A stretch of DNA of 64,000 bases from Mycobacterium bohemicum DSM 44277 (GCF_001053185.1 NZ_CSTD01000004.1:1-64000); one strand, 5' to 3'; shown: positions 48,110 through 60,255, counted from the stretch's first letter. Made by a program: numbers and translations. The notes: generated by a model from the sequence alone, not told the origin.

Positions 48110-49744
48110 GTGGCATCAGTCGTCGACCGGGGCCTCGGCGTCCTGGGCATCATCCAGACGATGAGGCGCGCCGGCATCATCGCGCCGATGCGGCCCGACC
48201 GCTACCTGAAGATCGCCGCGGCCATGCGCCGGGAGGGCATGGGCATGACGGTGGGCTTCGCCGGCGCCGCGCAGCGCTGCCCGGATCGGGCCGCCCTGAT
48301 CGACGAACTCGGCACGCTGACGTGGCGTCAGCTCGACGAGCGGATCAACGCGCTGGGCGCGGCGCTGCAGGAGCTGCCGACCGGCCGGCCGCAGGCGATC
48401 GGGATCATGTGCCGCAATCACCGGGGTTTCGTCGAGGCGGTGGTGGCCGCCAGCCGGATCGGCTCCGACGTGGTGCTGCTCAACACGTCGTTCGCCGGTC
48501 CGGCGCTGGCCGAGGTGGTCGGTCGCGAGGGCGTCGACACGGTCATCTACGACGAGGAGTTCACCGCGACGGTCGACCGCGCGCTGGCCGACAATGCGGC
48601 GGCCACCCGGATCGTGGCCTGGACCGACGGGCCGCGGGACGAACCGACGGTCGAGGGGCTGATCGCCGCGCACAGCGGCCGGCAACCGCGACGCACCGGC
48701 GGCAAGGGCAGGATGATCCTGCTCACCTCGGGCACCACCGGAAGTCCCAAGGGCGCCAACCAGTCCGGCGGCAACGCGGGAATCGGCACCCTCAAGGCGA
48801 TCCTGGACCGCACGCCGTGGCGCACCGAGGAACCCGTCGTGATCGTGGCGCCGATGTTCCATGCGTGGGGCTTTTCGCAGTTGGTGTTCGCCGCGACGAT
48901 GGCGTGCACGGTGATCACCCGGCGCAAGTTCGACCCGGAGGCGACGCTCGACCTCATCGACCGGCACGACGCGACCGGCCTCATCGTCGTCCCGGTGATG
49001 TTCGACCGCATCATGGAGCTGCCCGACGAGGTGCGAAAGCGCTACAGCGGCAAGTCATTACGGTTTGCCGCCGCATCGGGGTCGCGAATGCGGCCCGACG
49101 TGGTCACCGCGTTCATGGACGAGTTCGGCGACGTGATCTACAACAACTACAACGCCACCGAGGCCGGCATGATCGCCACCGCGACGCCGGCCGACCTGCG
49201 CGCGGCCCCCGACACCGCGGGCCGGGCGGCGGAGGGAACCGAAATCCGGATCCTGGACTCGGAATTGCACGAGGTGCCCACCGGCGAGGTCGGGACGATC
49301 TACGTCCGCAACGACACCCAGTTCGAGGGCTACACCTCCGGCGCCAGCAAGGACTTCCACGCCGGCTTCATGTCCTCCGGCGACGTCGGCTACCTCGACG
49401 CCAACGGGCGCCTGTTCGTCGTCGGACGCGACGACGAGATGATCGTCTCCGGCGGCGAGAACGTCTACCCCATCGAGGTCGAGAAGATCCTGACCGCGCA
49501 CCCGGACGTGGCGGAGGCGGCGGTGATCGGCGTCGAAGACGAGCAATACGGCCAGCGGTTGGCCGCCTTCGTGGTGCCGGCCCCCGGCGCCTCGACCTCT
49601 CCCGACGACCTCAAGCAGCACGTGCGGGAAAACCTGGCCAACTACAAGGTGCCCCGCGAGATCGCGATCGTCGACGAACTCCCCCGCAGCAGCACCGGCA
49701 AGATCCTGCGCAACGAGCTGCAGTCCAGGGTCGCCGGCTCGTGA
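48110..49744 (+). CDS. fadD12: Fatty-acyl-CoA/AMP ligase FadD12
   Basis: This 544-residue ANL-superfamily ligase activates a fatty acid through an acyl-adenylate. Motifs are the P-loop LLTSGTTGSPKGAN, the VAPMFHAWGF segment, the adenine-binding YNNYNATEAGM, the hinge GRDDEMIVSGGENVYP and the C-terminal catalytic Lys in PRSSTGKILRNEL. Its product, CoA ester or adenylate, cannot be decided by sequence alone. It starts with GTG at 48110 and its stop overlaps lipO (GTGA). Confidence 0.93.
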   Translation: MASVVDRGLGVLGIIQTMRRAGIIAPMRPDRYLKIAAAMRREGMGMTVGFAGAAQRCPDRAALIDELGTLTWRQLDERINALGAALQELPTGRPQAIGIMCRNHRGFVEAVVAASRIGSDVVLLNTSFAGPALAEVVGREGVDTVIYDEEFTATVDRALADNAAATRIVAWTDGPRDEPTVEGLIAAHSGRQPRRTGGKGRMILLTSGTTGSPKGANQSGGNAGIGTLKAILDRTPWRTEEPVVIVAPMFHAWGFSQLVFAATMACTVITRRKFDPEATLDLIDRHDATGLIVVPVMFDRIMELPDEVRKRYSGKSLRFAAASGSRMRPDVVTAFMDEFGDVIYNNYNATEAGMIATATPADLRAAPDTAGRAAEGTEIRILDSELHEVPTGEVGTIYVRNDTQFEGYTSGASKDFHAGFMSSGDVGYLDANGRLFVVGRDDEMIVSGGENVYPIEVEKILTAHPDVAEAAVIGVEDEQYGQRLAAFVVPAPGASTSPDDLKQHVRENLANYKVPREIAIVDELPRSSTGKILRNELQSRVAGS

Positions 49745-51030
49745 GGCTGGAAAGGCTCCGACGGCGGGTGCGCACGCCGAGACCGCTGACCCGCGGGGCG
49801 ATCGAATTGCTGAACGCGGTCAACGGTTTACATCCCGTGAGCCGCAATCCCTACGTCTCGGTGCTGGTGTTCTGGTTCGGCTGGCCCACCTCGGAGGTGC
49901 CGGGGCTCTACGCCACCGCCTCGATGCTCGACGCCTTGCGCCGCGGCCGGCGCGGCGACTTCGCCGGCCGCAAGGGAAAGCTGGCGCTGGCCCTCACGGC
50001 GGCGTCCTGGCCGGTGCTGGCGATGATCCGCTACCGGGCGACGACCACCCCGGCCCCGGTGCTGGAGGCCGGACTGAGCCAAGGGCTCGGTCCCGACTAC
50101 GCCGACGAGCTGGCCGAGCTGGCCGGCGGGCCGACCCGCGCCGGGCGGCGCAACCTGCCGCTGCGCACCACCGTGGCGAGGCGACGATTCGTCGACAAGC
50201 AGAACATCATCTCCTACGGGCCGCACGGGCGCGCCAACCTGGCCGACATCTGGCGCCGCAACGATCTGCCGCGCGACGGCAAGGCGCCGGTCCTGCTCCA
50301 GGTGCCCGGCGGCGCGTGGATGATCGGGTGGCGCCGTCCGCAGGCCTATCCCCTGATGGGCCATCTGGTTTCGCAGGGCTGGGTGTGCGTGTCGATGAAC
50401 TACCGCGTCTCGCCGTGGCACACGTGGCCCGACCACATCGTCGACGTCAAGCGGGCGCTGGCCTGGGTCAAGGAGAACATCGCCGCCTACGGGGGCGATC
50501 CCGACTTCGTCGCGATCAGCGGCGGCTCCGCCGGCGGTCACCTCAGCGCGCTGGCCGCCCTGAGCCCCAACGATCCCAAGTTCCAGCCCGGCTTCGAAGC
50601 GGCCGACACGTCGGTGGTGGCCGCGGTCCCGTACTACGGCCGCTACGACTGGTACTCCACCGAGGCCGACGGCCGCGCCCAGTTCATCGAGGTGCTCGAA
50701 AGGCTGGTCGTCAAGCACAAATTCGACACGCACCGGCACATCTACCTCGACGCCTCACCGATCCGGTACGTGGGGCCCGACGCTCCGCCGTTCTTCGTCC
50801 TGCACGGCGCCGACGACTCGCTCATCCCGGTCGAAGAGGCGCGGGAGTTCGTCGAGGAGTTGCGCGCGGTGTCCAAGTCACCGGTGGCCTACGCCGAATT
50901 GCCTTACGCCCAGCACGCTTTCGACATCTTCGGCTCCCCCCGTGCGCACCGGTCCGCCGAGGCGGTGGCGCGCTTCCTGTCGTGGGTGTACGCGACCACC
51001 CGCCCGGCCGACGGGCGTCGCCGCGACTGA
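49741..51030 (+). CDS. lipO: Alpha/beta-hydrolase esterase LipO
   Basis: This 429-residue esterase belongs to the hormone-sensitive-lipase-like group. A helical N-terminal region of about 140 residues precedes the hydrolase fold. The oxyanion-hole segment is VPGGAWMIGW, a variant of HGG. The nucleophile serine is in SGGSAGGHLSAL, the acid is in HGADDSLIPV and the His is in YAQHAFDIFG. It is co-translated with fadD12 (GTG at 49741 overlapping its stop), which suggests fatty-acid release followed by activation. It converges on the acyltransferase gene, with four bases between stops. Confidence 0.93.
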   Translation: MRLERLRRRVRTPRPLTRGAIELLNAVNGLHPVSRNPYVSVLVFWFGWPTSEVPGLYATASMLDALRRGRRGDFAGRKGKLALALTAASWPVLAMIRYRATTTPAPVLEAGLSQGLGPDYADELAELAGGPTRAGRRNLPLRTTVARRRFVDKQNIISYGPHGRANLADIWRRNDLPRDGKAPVLLQVPGGAWMIGWRRPQAYPLMGHLVSQGWVCVSMNYRVSPWHTWPDHIVDVKRALAWVKENIAAYGGDPDFVAISGGSAGGHLSALAALSPNDPKFQPGFEAADTSVVAAVPYYGRYDWYSTEADGRAQFIEVLERLVVKHKFDTHRHIYLDASPIRYVGPDAPPFFVLHGADDSLIPVEEAREFVEELRAVSKSPVAYAELPYAQHAFDIFGSPRAHRSAEAVARFLSWVYATTRPADGRRRD

Positions 51031-51034
51031 GTCA

Positions 51035-52462
51035 TCAGCGCCGGGTGGTCCGGCGGCGCGACTTGGTCTTCTGCTGCAAAGCCGCGGCGGCCGTCTCGAG
51101 TTCGATCAGCGCCGGCTCGATGAGGTCGGCCATCTCATCGATGTCGTTGGCCACCTGCGGTGTGGTCACGAAGCCGAAATCCAGGTAGTCGGTGTAGGAG
51201 AAGCAGGTGATGTTCAGCGCCACGTCCATCACCGGCGGACCCAGCGGCACCAGCGAATCCAGTTTTGCGCCGGCCATGTACAGCGGGAACGGCGGGCCGG
51301 GCACGTTGGACACGACCAGGTTGATGGGCGCGAGGTTTCGCGACAGCCCGGTGGCGGTGTAGGCCCGCGCGGCCAGGTGCAGCAGGCCGGGCGGGGTGGT
51401 CTCGGTCAGGCCCATGATCTGGTGCGCCGACAGGGCCTTGGCCATCTCCTTGGCGCTCTGCGTGCTGGCGTGGATGGCCAGCAGCCGCTCGCCCGGGTCC
51501 TTGATGTCGGTGGCCAGGGACGCGGTCATCGAGCTGATCTGGTTGCCGACGTCGTCCTTGGTGTCGTCGCCGCGCGTGGAGACCGGGATCTGCGCGATGA
51601 GCGGCTTTTGCGGCAGCTCGTTGCGCTTCAGCAGGTATTCGCGCACGGCGCCGGCCACCATCGCCAGCACGACGTCGTTGAGCTTGACACCGAAGGCGTC
51701 CTTGACGGCCTTGGCCCGGGCCAACTCGACGCGGGAACCCGAGATCCGGCGGTGCGGGGTCACCGGGGCGTTGAACCGGGTCGCGGGCCCTTCGAAATAG
51801 TGCGGCGGCCTGCTGCGCACGCCCAGAGCGGCAATCTGCTGGCGCAGCGTCTGTTCCAGCAGGCGCGCGATGCGGAACGGGGTCATGACGCCGAGGTTGA
51901 ACAGGGCGCCCAGCGCCCGTCGTTCCAGGCTCGGGAGCTTGGATCCGGCCAGCGACCCGACCATCTCCTGTTGGGCCGGCCGCGGTTCCGGCGTGACGTC
52001 GAGCAGGATTTCGCCCAGCCCCGCGCCGGAGACGCCGTCGACGATGGCGTGATGCATCTTCGTCAGCGTCGCGACCCGGCCGCCCTCGACCCCGTCGATG
52101 ACCCACAGTTCCCACAGCGGCCGGGACCGGTCGAGCTTGTACGACATCAGCCGGCCCACCAGCTCCTCGAGTTCGCGGCGCCCGCCCGGCGCGGGAACGG
52201 CGATGTGCCGGATGTGGAAGTCGGGGTCGAGTTCCTCGTCCTCGACGAACCAGGGGCGGTCCAGCCCCAGCGGCGCCCCGGTGACCTTCCAGCGCAACTG
52301 CGGCAGCTCGGGCAACCGGTCGATGATCAGCTCGCGCAGGCGGGCGAAGCTGTACTCGGGCGCCTTGCGCGGATCGGCGATCGCCAACGCGCCCACGTGC
52401 ATGTGCCAGCCGGACGTCTCCGCCGACCAGAACGCCGCATCAACACTGGAAAGCCGTTTCAT
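51035..52462 (-). CDS. Wax ester synthase/diacylglycerol acyltransferase family protein (Rv1425-like)
   Basis: This 475-residue WS/DGAT-family acyltransferase probably uses acyl-CoA to make triacylglycerol or wax esters. The catalytic HHxxxDG motif is HHAIVDG at residues 137-143. Other family blocks are [47 protein letters not shown] and the C-terminal [18 protein letters not shown]. The tail is Arg/Lys-rich. It starts at ATG 52462 after a 90-base gap from whiA and lies next to fadD12 and lipO, a lipid-storage and turnover neighbourhood. Confidence 0.92.
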   Translation of the reverse strand: MKRLSSVDAAFWSAETSGWHMHVGALAIADPRKAPEYSFARLRELIIDRLPELPQLRWKVTGAPLGLDRPWFVEDEELDPDFHIRHIAVPAPGGRRELEELVGRLMSYKLDRSRPLWELWVIDGVEGGRVATLTKMHHAIVDGVSGAGLGEILLDVTPEPRPAQQEMVGSLAGSKLPSLERRALGALFNLGVMTPFRIARLLEQTLRQQIAALGVRSRPPHYFEGPATRFNAPVTPHRRISGSRVELARAKAVKDAFGVKLNDVVLAMVAGAVREYLLKRNELPQKPLIAQIPVSTRGDDTKDDVGNQISSMTASLATDIKDPGERLLAIHASTQSAKEMAKALSAHQIMGLTETTPPGLLHLAARAYTATGLSRNLAPINLVVSNVPGPPFPLYMAGAKLDSLVPLGPPVMDVALNITCFSYTDYLDFGFVTTPQVANDIDEMADLIEPALIELETAAAALQQKTKSRRRTTRR

Positions 52463-52545
52463 GCCCTGACCGTAGCTGCCGATCAGGCATCTGCCAATCG
52501 CCTAACTCGCCCCCACCGCGCGCCGCCTCGCGGCGCGCATCGTCG

Positions 52546-53498
52546 TCAGGCGTCCTCCAACAGGTCTGGGGTTACCGCCGACTCCGTGTCCGGGATGCCC
52601 TCAACCTTCGCCTTGCGATCGGCCATCGACAGCAACCGCCGAATGCGGCCCGCCACAGCGTCTTTCGTCATCGGCGGGTCCGCGAGCCGGCCGAGTTCCT
52701 CCAGCGAGGCCTGCCGGTGCTCGACGCGCAGCTTGCCCGCCGAGGCCAGATGGTCGGGCACCGTGTCGCCGAGGATCTCCAGCGCCCGTTCCACGCGGGC
52801 GGCCGCCGCGACCGCGGCGCGCGCCGAGCGGCGCAGGTTGGCGTCGTCGAAGTTGGCCAGCCGGTTGGCCGTCGCGCGCACCTCGCGGCGCATCCGGCGC
52901 TCCTCCCACACCAGCCGGGTGTCCTGGGCTCCCATCCGGGTGAGCAGCGCCCCGATCGCCTCGCCATCGCGCACCACCACCCGATCGGCGCCGCGCACCT
53001 CGCGGGCCTTCGCGCTCACGCCGAGCCCTCCGGGCCGGGGCAGCTGACCTCCAGCGCCGAGGAACGGCCGGGCTCGGTCAGCGAGCCGTGGGCCAGAAAC
53101 GCTCCGCGCCAGGCGGCTTCGGCGTCGGCGACGCTGCCGCCGACGACCTGGGCGGGCAGGCCCCGCACCGGGCGCCCCCGGTTGTCGAGCAGGCCGGTCT
53201 GGCGAGCCAGCGCCTCACCGTCGTTGGCGACCCGCAGCACGTAGCGGGTGCTCTTGCGAATCCCGCTGGCCGACAAGACATGCACGACGGCGTTGTAGCC
53301 ATACAGCTCGAAGATGTCCTTGCGCAGCCGCCGCGCGATGTTGCCCAGGTCCACCTCGGCCTCGACGACCACCCGCCCCCCGACGATGTGCAGCCCGCCG
53401 GCGAACCGCAGCAGGGACGTCACCTCGGCGCGCCGTGCGCTGACCGACTTCACCACCAGACGGCTCAGTTCGTCCTTGACCTCGGTCGTCATCGCCAC
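52546..53498 (-). pseudogene. whiA: WhiA cell-division regulator, split by a frameshift
   Basis: WhiA binds DNA and controls sporulation- or division-related genes in actinobacteria and other Gram-positives. The first ORF (160 codons from the GTG at 53498) holds WhiA_N and the start of the LAGLIDADG-like domain. The second ORF, ending at 52546, holds the rest with the helix-turn-helix region ([20 protein letters not shown]). Between PGPE and the [12 protein letters not shown] segment about 31 bases are missing (roughly ten residues, AALALVGAAR in relatives), which shifts the frame. The first stop overlaps a GTG of the second ORF at 53016-53019 (GTGA). Both halves could therefore still be made, as a split protein. 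A sequence error is equally possible. Confidence 0.8.
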
Positions 53499-53504
53499 GC
53501 GCCG

Positions 53505-54524
53505 TCACCCCTTACTGTCACCGTCGACCCGGATCTCCGCAGTGGTGACGGGAGGCGCTCCCGCGCCCGTGGGGCCCGCCAGCACGCCGTCCAGGGCCGC
53601 CGCGAGCTTGCCCGGATCATGTAAAGGTGTACCAGGTCTGGCCACCTCGGCGAAGTGGACTTCGGCTTCGAGCAGGGTCGCGGTGCGGCGCAGCTGCTCG
53701 CGTTCCCGCTCACTGGGCACCCGTTCGGCGTCGATGATGATGTCGTGCACGGTGAAACCGGGTGCGTGCTGGGCCAGGACGTGCAGGTGACGCTCCACCG
53801 AGAAGCCGGCCGTCTCCCCCGGTTCGGCCACCAGGTTGAGCACCAGCGCCCGCCGGGCGGTGGTGGCCCGCAAGGCCGCGGCCAGCCCCGGCACCAGCAC
53901 GTGCGGGATCACGCTGGTGAACCACGACCCGGGCCCGAGCACCACCAGGTCGGCGCCCATGATGGCGTCGACGGCCTGCCGGGTCGCCGGCGGATTGTCC
54001 GGCAGCAGCCGCACCCGTCGCACCTTGCCGGGGGTGGTCGCGATCGCGACCTGGCCGCGGATCAGCCGGAACATTCGCGGGTCGGCCTCCAGACCCGACA
54101 CGTCGGCCTCGATCTCAAGCGCGATCGGGCACATCGGCAGCACGCGGCCCTTGACGCCGAGGATGCGTCCGAGTTCGTCGAGGGCCGCGACGGGGTCGGC
54201 GAGCACCTCCGAGAGGCCGGCGAGCATCAGGTTGCCGATCGGGTGCCCGGCCAGGGCGCCGTTGCCGCCGAACCGGTGCTGCAGGATGGTGGCCCACAGC
54301 CGGCCGTGCGGGCTGTCCGATGCCAACGCCGCCAACGCCATTCGCAAGTCGCCCGGCGGGACCACCCCGAGCTCGCCGCGCAGCCGGCCCGACGAGCCGC
54401 CGTCGTCGGCCACGGTCACCACGGCGGTGACGTGCGGCGTCAGCCGGCGCGCCGCCGACAGCGTCGCATAGAGCCCGTGCCCGCCGCCCAGCGCGACGAT
54501 GCCGTGGTTGATCGATGCGGTCAT
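53505..54524 (-). CDS. cuvA: YvcK/CuvA-family protein
   Basis: This 339-residue protein of the YvcK (CofD-like) Rossmann family has the N-terminal VALGGGHGLYATLSA and VTVADDGGSSGRLR. Family blocks PPGDLRMALAALA and GGNGALAGHPIGNLMLAGL follow. Mid-protein are ADLVVLGPGSWFTSVIPHVL and NLVAEPGETAGFSVERHL. YvcK proteins bind UDP-sugars and affect peptidoglycan synthesis; the M. tuberculosis copy, CuvA, is needed for cell-wall integrity. The start ATG overlaps the rapZ stop (ATGA), and whiA follows six bases later. Confidence 0.94.
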   Translation of the reverse strand: MTASINHGIVALGGGHGLYATLSAARRLTPHVTAVVTVADDGGSSGRLRGELGVVPPGDLRMALAALASDSPHGRLWATILQHRFGGNGALAGHPIGNLMLAGLSEVLADPVAALDELGRILGVKGRVLPMCPIALEIEADVSGLEADPRMFRLIRGQVAIATTPGKVRRVRLLPDNPPATRQAVDAIMGADLVVLGPGSWFTSVIPHVLVPGLAAALRATTARRALVLNLVAEPGETAGFSVERHLHVLAQHAPGFTVHDIIIDAERVPSEREREQLRRTATLLEAEVHFAEVARPGTPLHDPGKLAAALDGVLAGPTGAGAPPVTTAEIRVDGDSKG

Positions 54525-55426
54525 TCGCGGCCCAGATCCCGGTGCAGCACCCGCACCCCCAGCCGGGCGTCGCCGCCAAGCAGCCCCATCAGCGCCTCGG
54601 CGATGGCGACGCTGCGATGCTTGCCGCCGGTGCAGCCCACGGCGATCGTCATGTAGCGCTTGCCTTCCCGCCGGTACCCGTCGACGACCAGGGCCAGCAG
54701 CCGGTGGTAGGCATCGAGGAATTCGGCGGCGCCCGGCTGGCTGAGCACGTAGTCCCGCACCGCGGGGTGCTGGCCGGTCAGCGGGCGCAACTCGTCCACC
54801 CAGTGCGGGTTGGGCAGGAACCGAACGTCCATCACCATGTCGGCGTCCATCGGCAGGCCGTACTTGAAGCCGAAGGACTCGACGGTGACGGCGGTGGACG
54901 CCCCGGTGTCGCCGCCGAACGCGCGCTCGATGCTTTCCCGCAAGCCGCGCACCGACAGCGTCGAGGTGTCGATGATCAGGTCGGCGGTGGCCCGCACCGG
55001 GGCCAGCATCTTGCGCTCGGCGGCGATGCCCTCGGCCAGGGTCTGCGCGCCCTGCAGCGGATGGCTGCGCCGGTTCTGCTCGTAGCGGCGCACCAGCATG
55101 TCGTCGGAGGCCTCCAGGAACACCACCCGCGGGCTGATGTTGCGGGTGGCCAGCTCGGTGCGGACCTCGTCGAGGTCGCCGGTGAAGCCGCGGGAACGAA
55201 CGTCCATCACCACGGCCAACTGCGTGATCCGCGACCCGGCCGCCAGCCCGAAGTCCACCATCCGGGTGATCAGCTGGGGCGGGAGGTTGTCGGCGACGTA
55301 CCAGCCGAGGTCCTCGAGCACCTTGGCCGCCGTCCCGCGCCCCGCGCCCGACAGACCGGTGACCAGCACGACGTCGATGTCGGGTGCGGCCGGGCGGCTC
55401 TCGACCACGTCACCCTGACCGGTCAT
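54521..55426 (-). CDS. rapZ: RNase adapter RapZ-like nucleotide-binding protein
   Basis: This 301-residue RapZ/YvcJ-family protein has the P-loop [12 protein letters not shown] from residue 24 (Arg replaces the usual first Lys, as in mycobacterial relatives). [22 protein letters not shown] and the C-terminal RapZ block [18 protein letters not shown] follow. In E. coli RapZ relays glucosamine-6-phosphate levels to small RNA turnover. The actinobacterial role is less clear. The ATG at 55426 overlaps the uvrC stop and its own stop overlaps cuvA, so the uvrC-rapZ-cuvA-whiA block is one operon. Confidence 0.93.
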   Translation of the reverse strand: MTGQGDVVESRPAAPDIDVVLVTGLSGAGRGTAAKVLEDLGWYVADNLPPQLITRMVDFGLAAGSRITQLAVVMDVRSRGFTGDLDEVRTELATRNISPRVVFLEASDDMLVRRYEQNRRSHPLQGAQTLAEGIAAERKMLAPVRATADLIIDTSTLSVRGLRESIERAFGGDTGASTAVTVESFGFKYGLPMDADMVMDVRFLPNPHWVDELRPLTGQHPAVRDYVLSQPGAAEFLDAYHRLLALVVDGYRREGKRYMTIAVGCTGGKHRSVAIAEALMGLLGGDARLGVRVLHRDLGRE

Positions 55427-57405
55427 TCCGTGACCCCCGTGCCCGCCGCGGTCTCGCTGGCCTCGGGTCGCAGCGCCTCCAGGACGGCCGCGGCCGTTGC
55501 CGCGCCGATTCCCGGAACGGCGGTGATCTGCTCGACGGTGGCCTCCTTGAGGCGGGCTATCGATCCGAAATGGGTCACCAGCGCCTTGCGCCGATGTTCT
55601 CCCAATCCTGGCACCGAATCCAGCACCGATGCGGTCATTCGCTTGGATCGCTTGCTGCGATGGTAGGCGATGGCGAACCGGTGCGCCTCGTCGCGGACGC
55701 GCTGCAGCAGGTAGAGGCCCTCGCTGTTGCGCGGCATGATGACCGGGTCCGGCTCGGACGGCACCCAAACCTCCTCGAGCCGCTTGGCCAGCCCGATCAC
55801 CGCCACGTCGGTGACGCCGAGTTCCTCCAGGACCGCGCTGGCCGCGTTGACCTGCGGGGCGCCGCCGTCCACGACGTACAGATTGGGGGGGTAGGCGAAC
55901 CGGCGGGACTTGCCTTCCGGGGAAAGCACATTCGGGGCGGTTCGGTCGCCGTGATCGCTGAGGTGCCGCAGGAACCGGCGGCGGGTCACCTCGGCGATGG
56001 AGGCGACGTCGTCCGAGCGCCCCTGGCCGGCGGCCTCCCGGATCGCGAAGTGGCGGTAGTCCGATTTGCGCGGCAGGCCGTCCTCGAAGACCACCAGCGA
56101 TCCGACGACGTCGGTGCCCTGCACGTGGCTGACGTCGACGCATTCGATGCGCAGCGGGGCCTCCGACAACCCCAGGGCGTCCTGAATGCTCTGCAGCGCA
56201 GCCGATCTCGCGTTGAAATCACCGGCTCTTTTCAGCTTGTGTTGCTGCAGCGCCTCTTTCGCGTTGCGCTGCACGGTCTCGGCCAGCGCGCGCTTGTCAC
56301 CGCGGCGCGGCACCCGCAGGGCCACCCTGGAGCCGCGCAGGCCCGACAGCCAGTCGGTGAGCTCGCCGGAGTTCGACGGCAGGCACGGCACCAATACCTC
56401 GCGCGGCACCGGGTTGGTGGATTCGTCGGGCGCCCGGTCGGTCTCGAAGCCCAGTTCGGCCTGCTCGCCGTAGAACTGGGTGAGGAACTGCTCCACCAGC
56501 CGTTCCTCGCCCGACTCCCCCGGGTCGCCGGACTTCTCGACGATCCAGCCGCGCTGCCCGCGCACCCGGCCGCCGCGGACGTGGAACACCTGCACCGCCG
56601 CCTCGAGTTCGTCGTCGGCGAAGGCGACCACGTCGGCGTCGGTGCCGTCGCCGAGCACCACGGCCTGCTTCTCCATCGCCCGCTTCAGCGCGCCCAGGTC
56701 GTCCCGCAGCCGGGCTGCCCGCTCGAAGTCGAGCTGCTGCGCCGCGGCGTTCATCTGCTGTTCGAGCTCGCGGGCGAACCGGTCGGTCTTGCCGGACAGG
56801 AAGTCGCAGAAGTCCTCGACGATCTGGCGATGCTGCTCGGCGCTCACCCGGCCGACGCAGGGCGCCGAGCACTTGTCGATGTAGCCGAGCAGGCAGGGGC
56901 GGTCGATCTGCTTGTGCCGCTTGAACACTCCGGCCGAGCAGGTGCGCGCCGGGAAGACCCGGGTCAACAGGTCCAGCGTCTCGCGGATGGCCCAGGCGTG
57001 CGAATACGGCCCGAAGTAGCGCACCCCCTTGCGCCGCGGCCCGCGGTAGACCATCAGCCGGGGGTATTCCTCGTTGAGGGTGACGGCCAGCACCGGGTAA
57101 CTCTTGTCGTCGCGGTAGCGGACGTTGAACCGCGGGTCGAACTCCTTGATCCAGTTGTACTCGAGCTGCAGCGCCTCGACTTCGGTGTTGACCACCGTCC
57201 ACTCGACCTTGGCGGCCGTGGTCACCATCTGCCGGGTCCGCGGGTGCAGGCCGGCGACGTCGGCGAAGTAGGACGTCAGTCGGCTGCGCAGGCTCTTGGC
57301 CTTACCGACGTAGATGACGCGGCCGTGCGAGTCCCGGAATCGGTACACGCCCGGCTCGACCGGGATGGACCCGGGCGCAGGGCGATACGTGGCGGGATCT
57401 GGCAC
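55423..57405 (-). CDS. uvrC: Excinuclease ABC subunit C
   Basis: UvrC is the 660-residue incision nuclease of nucleotide excision repair. The N-terminal GIY-YIG nuclease domain has [25 protein letters not shown] motif follows at about residues 200-240, with [20 protein letters not shown] just before it. The C-terminal RNase H-like domain carries [11 protein letters not shown] and [12 protein letters not shown], and a helix-hairpin-helix pair ([20 protein letters not shown] and [15 protein letters not shown]) ends the protein. The start is GTG at 57405. It heads the operon with rapZ, cuvA and whiA. Confidence 0.96.
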   Translation of the reverse strand: MPDPATYRPAPGSIPVEPGVYRFRDSHGRVIYVGKAKSLRSRLTSYFADVAGLHPRTRQMVTTAAKVEWTVVNTEVEALQLEYNWIKEFDPRFNVRYRDDKSYPVLAVTLNEEYPRLMVYRGPRRKGVRYFGPYSHAWAIRETLDLLTRVFPARTCSAGVFKRHKQIDRPCLLGYIDKCSAPCVGRVSAEQHRQIVEDFCDFLSGKTDRFARELEQQMNAAAQQLDFERAARLRDDLGALKRAMEKQAVVLGDGTDADVVAFADDELEAAVQVFHVRGGRVRGQRGWIVEKSGDPGESGEERLVEQFLTQFYGEQAELGFETDRAPDESTNPVPREVLVPCLPSNSGELTDWLSGLRGSRVALRVPRRGDKRALAETVQRNAKEALQQHKLKRAGDFNARSAALQSIQDALGLSEAPLRIECVDVSHVQGTDVVGSLVVFEDGLPRKSDYRHFAIREAAGQGRSDDVASIAEVTRRRFLRHLSDHGDRTAPNVLSPEGKSRRFAYPPNLYVVDGGAPQVNAASAVLEELGVTDVAVIGLAKRLEEVWVPSEPDPVIMPRNSEGLYLLQRVRDEAHRFAIAYHRSKRSKRMTASVLDSVPGLGEHRRKALVTHFGSIARLKEATVEQITAVPGIGAATAAAVLEALRPEASETAAGTGVTE

Positions 57406-57442
57406 CCATCCAGGCTAATAGGCCGCTACGACCCCGCGGCGC

Positions 57443-57754
57443 CTACCGACTGCCGGCCTGCCTGACCAGCGCGAGGTTCGACGGACAGTACGTCGCCGCC
57501 GATTGACTGACCGCGCTGGCCGCGTCGCGGAGGCTGAACCCGGTATCGTGCGAGATCTTGAGGGAGAGCCTGAAGATGTCGCCCGTGCTCTGGGCCTTGT
57601 CGAGTTCACCGCACACCACCTTGCCCTTGCGGGCGACGTAGTCGTCCACGGGAGCGGCGTGAGCCGCCGCCGGAGCGAGCACGGCGGCGACGGCGAGCAA
57701 CGGCGTGGCGGCGCTGCGGGCTGCCCCGCCTCCCATGGCAGTGACCTTCCGCAT
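57443..57754 (-). CDS. Small secreted DUF732 protein
   Basis: This 103-residue exported protein has a signal peptide (hydrophobic LLAVAAVLAPAAAHA at about residues 19-33). The mature DUF732 domain has the two cysteines of the family, in KVVCGELDKA and AATYCPSNLALV, likely disulfide-bonded. Function is unknown. An internal ATG at 57736 is an alternative start that still leaves a signal peptide. It lies between uvrC and a PH-domain gene, where M. tuberculosis has a lectin-like gene. Confidence 0.82.
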   Translation of the reverse strand: MRKVTAMGGGAARSAATPLLAVAAVLAPAAAHAAPVDDYVARKGKVVCGELDKAQSTGDIFRLSLKISHDTGFSLRDAASAVSQSAATYCPSNLALVRQAGSR

Positions 57755-57845
57755 CTCGTCACTCCATGTTCAGCCGGGCGTGGTTGAGCACTGACCCTAA
57801 GTGATGCCCCGGAGGCTGTCGACTCGAGCCGACGGCCCGTTGTGC

Positions 57846-58830
<985 letters not shown>

Positions 58831-58865
58831 AGCATCACTGCGTTCTGCATCGTCGCCGGCGCGGC

Positions 58866-60143
58866 TCACAAAGCACCGCCGAATTCGCCCGGCAGATGGA
58901 ACGATTCGTGCCAGTCGTCCAGCCCGGCCAGGTCATGGCCCATCTTGTCGCGCTTGGTCATCAGGTAGCGGATGTTCTCGGCGTTGGCCCGCACGGGAAG
59001 CGGGACCCGCTCGATGATGTGCAGCCCGTACCCGTCCAGGCCGACGCGCTTGGCCGGGTTGTTGGTCAGCAGCCGCATGGAACGTACGCCCAGGTCGACC
59101 AGGATCTGCGCTCCTATGCCGTAATCCCTTGCGTCGGCGGGCAATCCGAGTTTGAGGTTGGCGTCCACCGTGTCCTCGCCGGCGTCCTGCAGCTGGTAGG
59201 CCTGCAGCTTGTGCATCAGCCCGATGCCGCGGCCCTCGTGGCCCCGCATGTAGAGCACCACGCCGCGACCCTCGCGCGCCACCATCGCCATCGCGGCGTC
59301 CAGCTGGGGGCCGCAGTCGCAGCGGCGGGAGCCGAACACGTCGCCGGTCAGGCACTCGGAGTGCACGCGCACCAGGACGTCGTCGCCGTCGGCGTTGGGC
59401 CCCGCGATCTCGCCGCGCACCAGCGCCACGTGCTCGACGTCCTCGTAGATGCTGGAGTAGCCGATGGCGCGGAATTGCCCGTGCCGCGTCGGGATCCGTG
59501 CCTCGGCTATCCGCTCGATGTGCTTCTCGTGTTTGCGCCGCCACTCGATGAGGTCGGCGATGGTGATCAGCGCGAGGTCGTGCTCGTCGGCGAAGACCCG
59601 CAGCTCGTCGGTCTGGGCCATCGCGCCTTCGTCCTTCTGGCTGACGATCTCGCAGATCGCGCCGGCCGGTTGCAGGCCGGCCATCCGCGCCAGGTCGACG
59701 GCGGCCTCGGTGTGCCCCGGCCGGCGCAGTACGCCGCCGTCCTTGGCGCGCAACGGAACCACGTGCCCGGGACGGGTGAAATCGTCGGCCACCGAGGCGG
59801 GATCGGCCAGCAACCGCATGGTGGTGGCCCGGTCGGAAGCCGAAATCCCGGTGCCGACACCGAGCCTCGCGTCGACGGTGACGGTGTAGGCGGTGCCGTG
59901 CTTGTCCTGGTTCACCGCGTACATCGGCAGCAGGCCCAGCCGGTCGCAGATCGCGCCGTCCAGCGGGACGCACAGGTAGCCCGAGGTGTAGCGGACCATG
60001 AAGGCCACCAGCTCCGGCGTCGCCTTCTCGGCGGCGAAGATCAGGTCGCCTTCGTTCTCGCGTTCCTCGTCGTCGATGACGATGACGGCCTTGCCCGCCG
60101 CGATGTCGGCAACCGCCCTTTCGACGGAATCCAACCTCGTCAT
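58866..60143 (-). CDS. ribBA: Bifunctional riboflavin protein RibBA
   Basis: This 425-residue fusion protein combines DHBP synthase (N-terminal half) and GTP cyclohydrolase II (C-terminal half), supplying both precursors for ribH. The N half has [20 protein letters not shown] and the [20 protein letters not shown] region. The C half has the zinc ligands in [39 protein letters not shown] follows. It corresponds to ribA2 of M. tuberculosis. Start ATG at 60143. A separate DUF732 gene lies behind it, 112 bases away. Confidence 0.96.
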   Translation of the reverse strand: MTRLDSVERAVADIAAGKAVIVIDDEERENEGDLIFAAEKATPELVAFMVRYTSGYLCVPLDGAICDRLGLLPMYAVNQDKHGTAYTVTVDARLGVGTGISASDRATTMRLLADPASVADDFTRPGHVVPLRAKDGGVLRRPGHTEAAVDLARMAGLQPAGAICEIVSQKDEGAMAQTDELRVFADEHDLALITIADLIEWRRKHEKHIERIAEARIPTRHGQFRAIGYSSIYEDVEHVALVRGEIAGPNADGDDVLVRVHSECLTGDVFGSRRCDCGPQLDAAMAMVAREGRGVVLYMRGHEGRGIGLMHKLQAYQLQDAGEDTVDANLKLGLPADARDYGIGAQILVDLGVRSMRLLTNNPAKRVGLDGYGLHIIERVPLPVRANAENIRYLMTKRDKMGHDLAGLDDWHESFHLPGEFGGAL

Positions 60144-60255
60144 CTTCGGCTACCTCGCTGTCGGCACGGCCCACATGAGGAGCGCGTGTATTGCTCTCAG
60201 TATGAACCACCGCGCCGAAGCGATTATTGCCGCGGCTGATCCGTGCCGAAGCCCG

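Noticed and set aside
47398..49740. Long plus-strand open frame leading into lipO
   Set aside because: It overlaps fadD12 in another frame. Only the part from 49741 encodes the hydrolase.
60144..60255. Possible FMN riboswitch before the riboflavin genes
   Set aside because: I looked upstream of ribBA and ribC and did not find the conserved RFN stem pattern.
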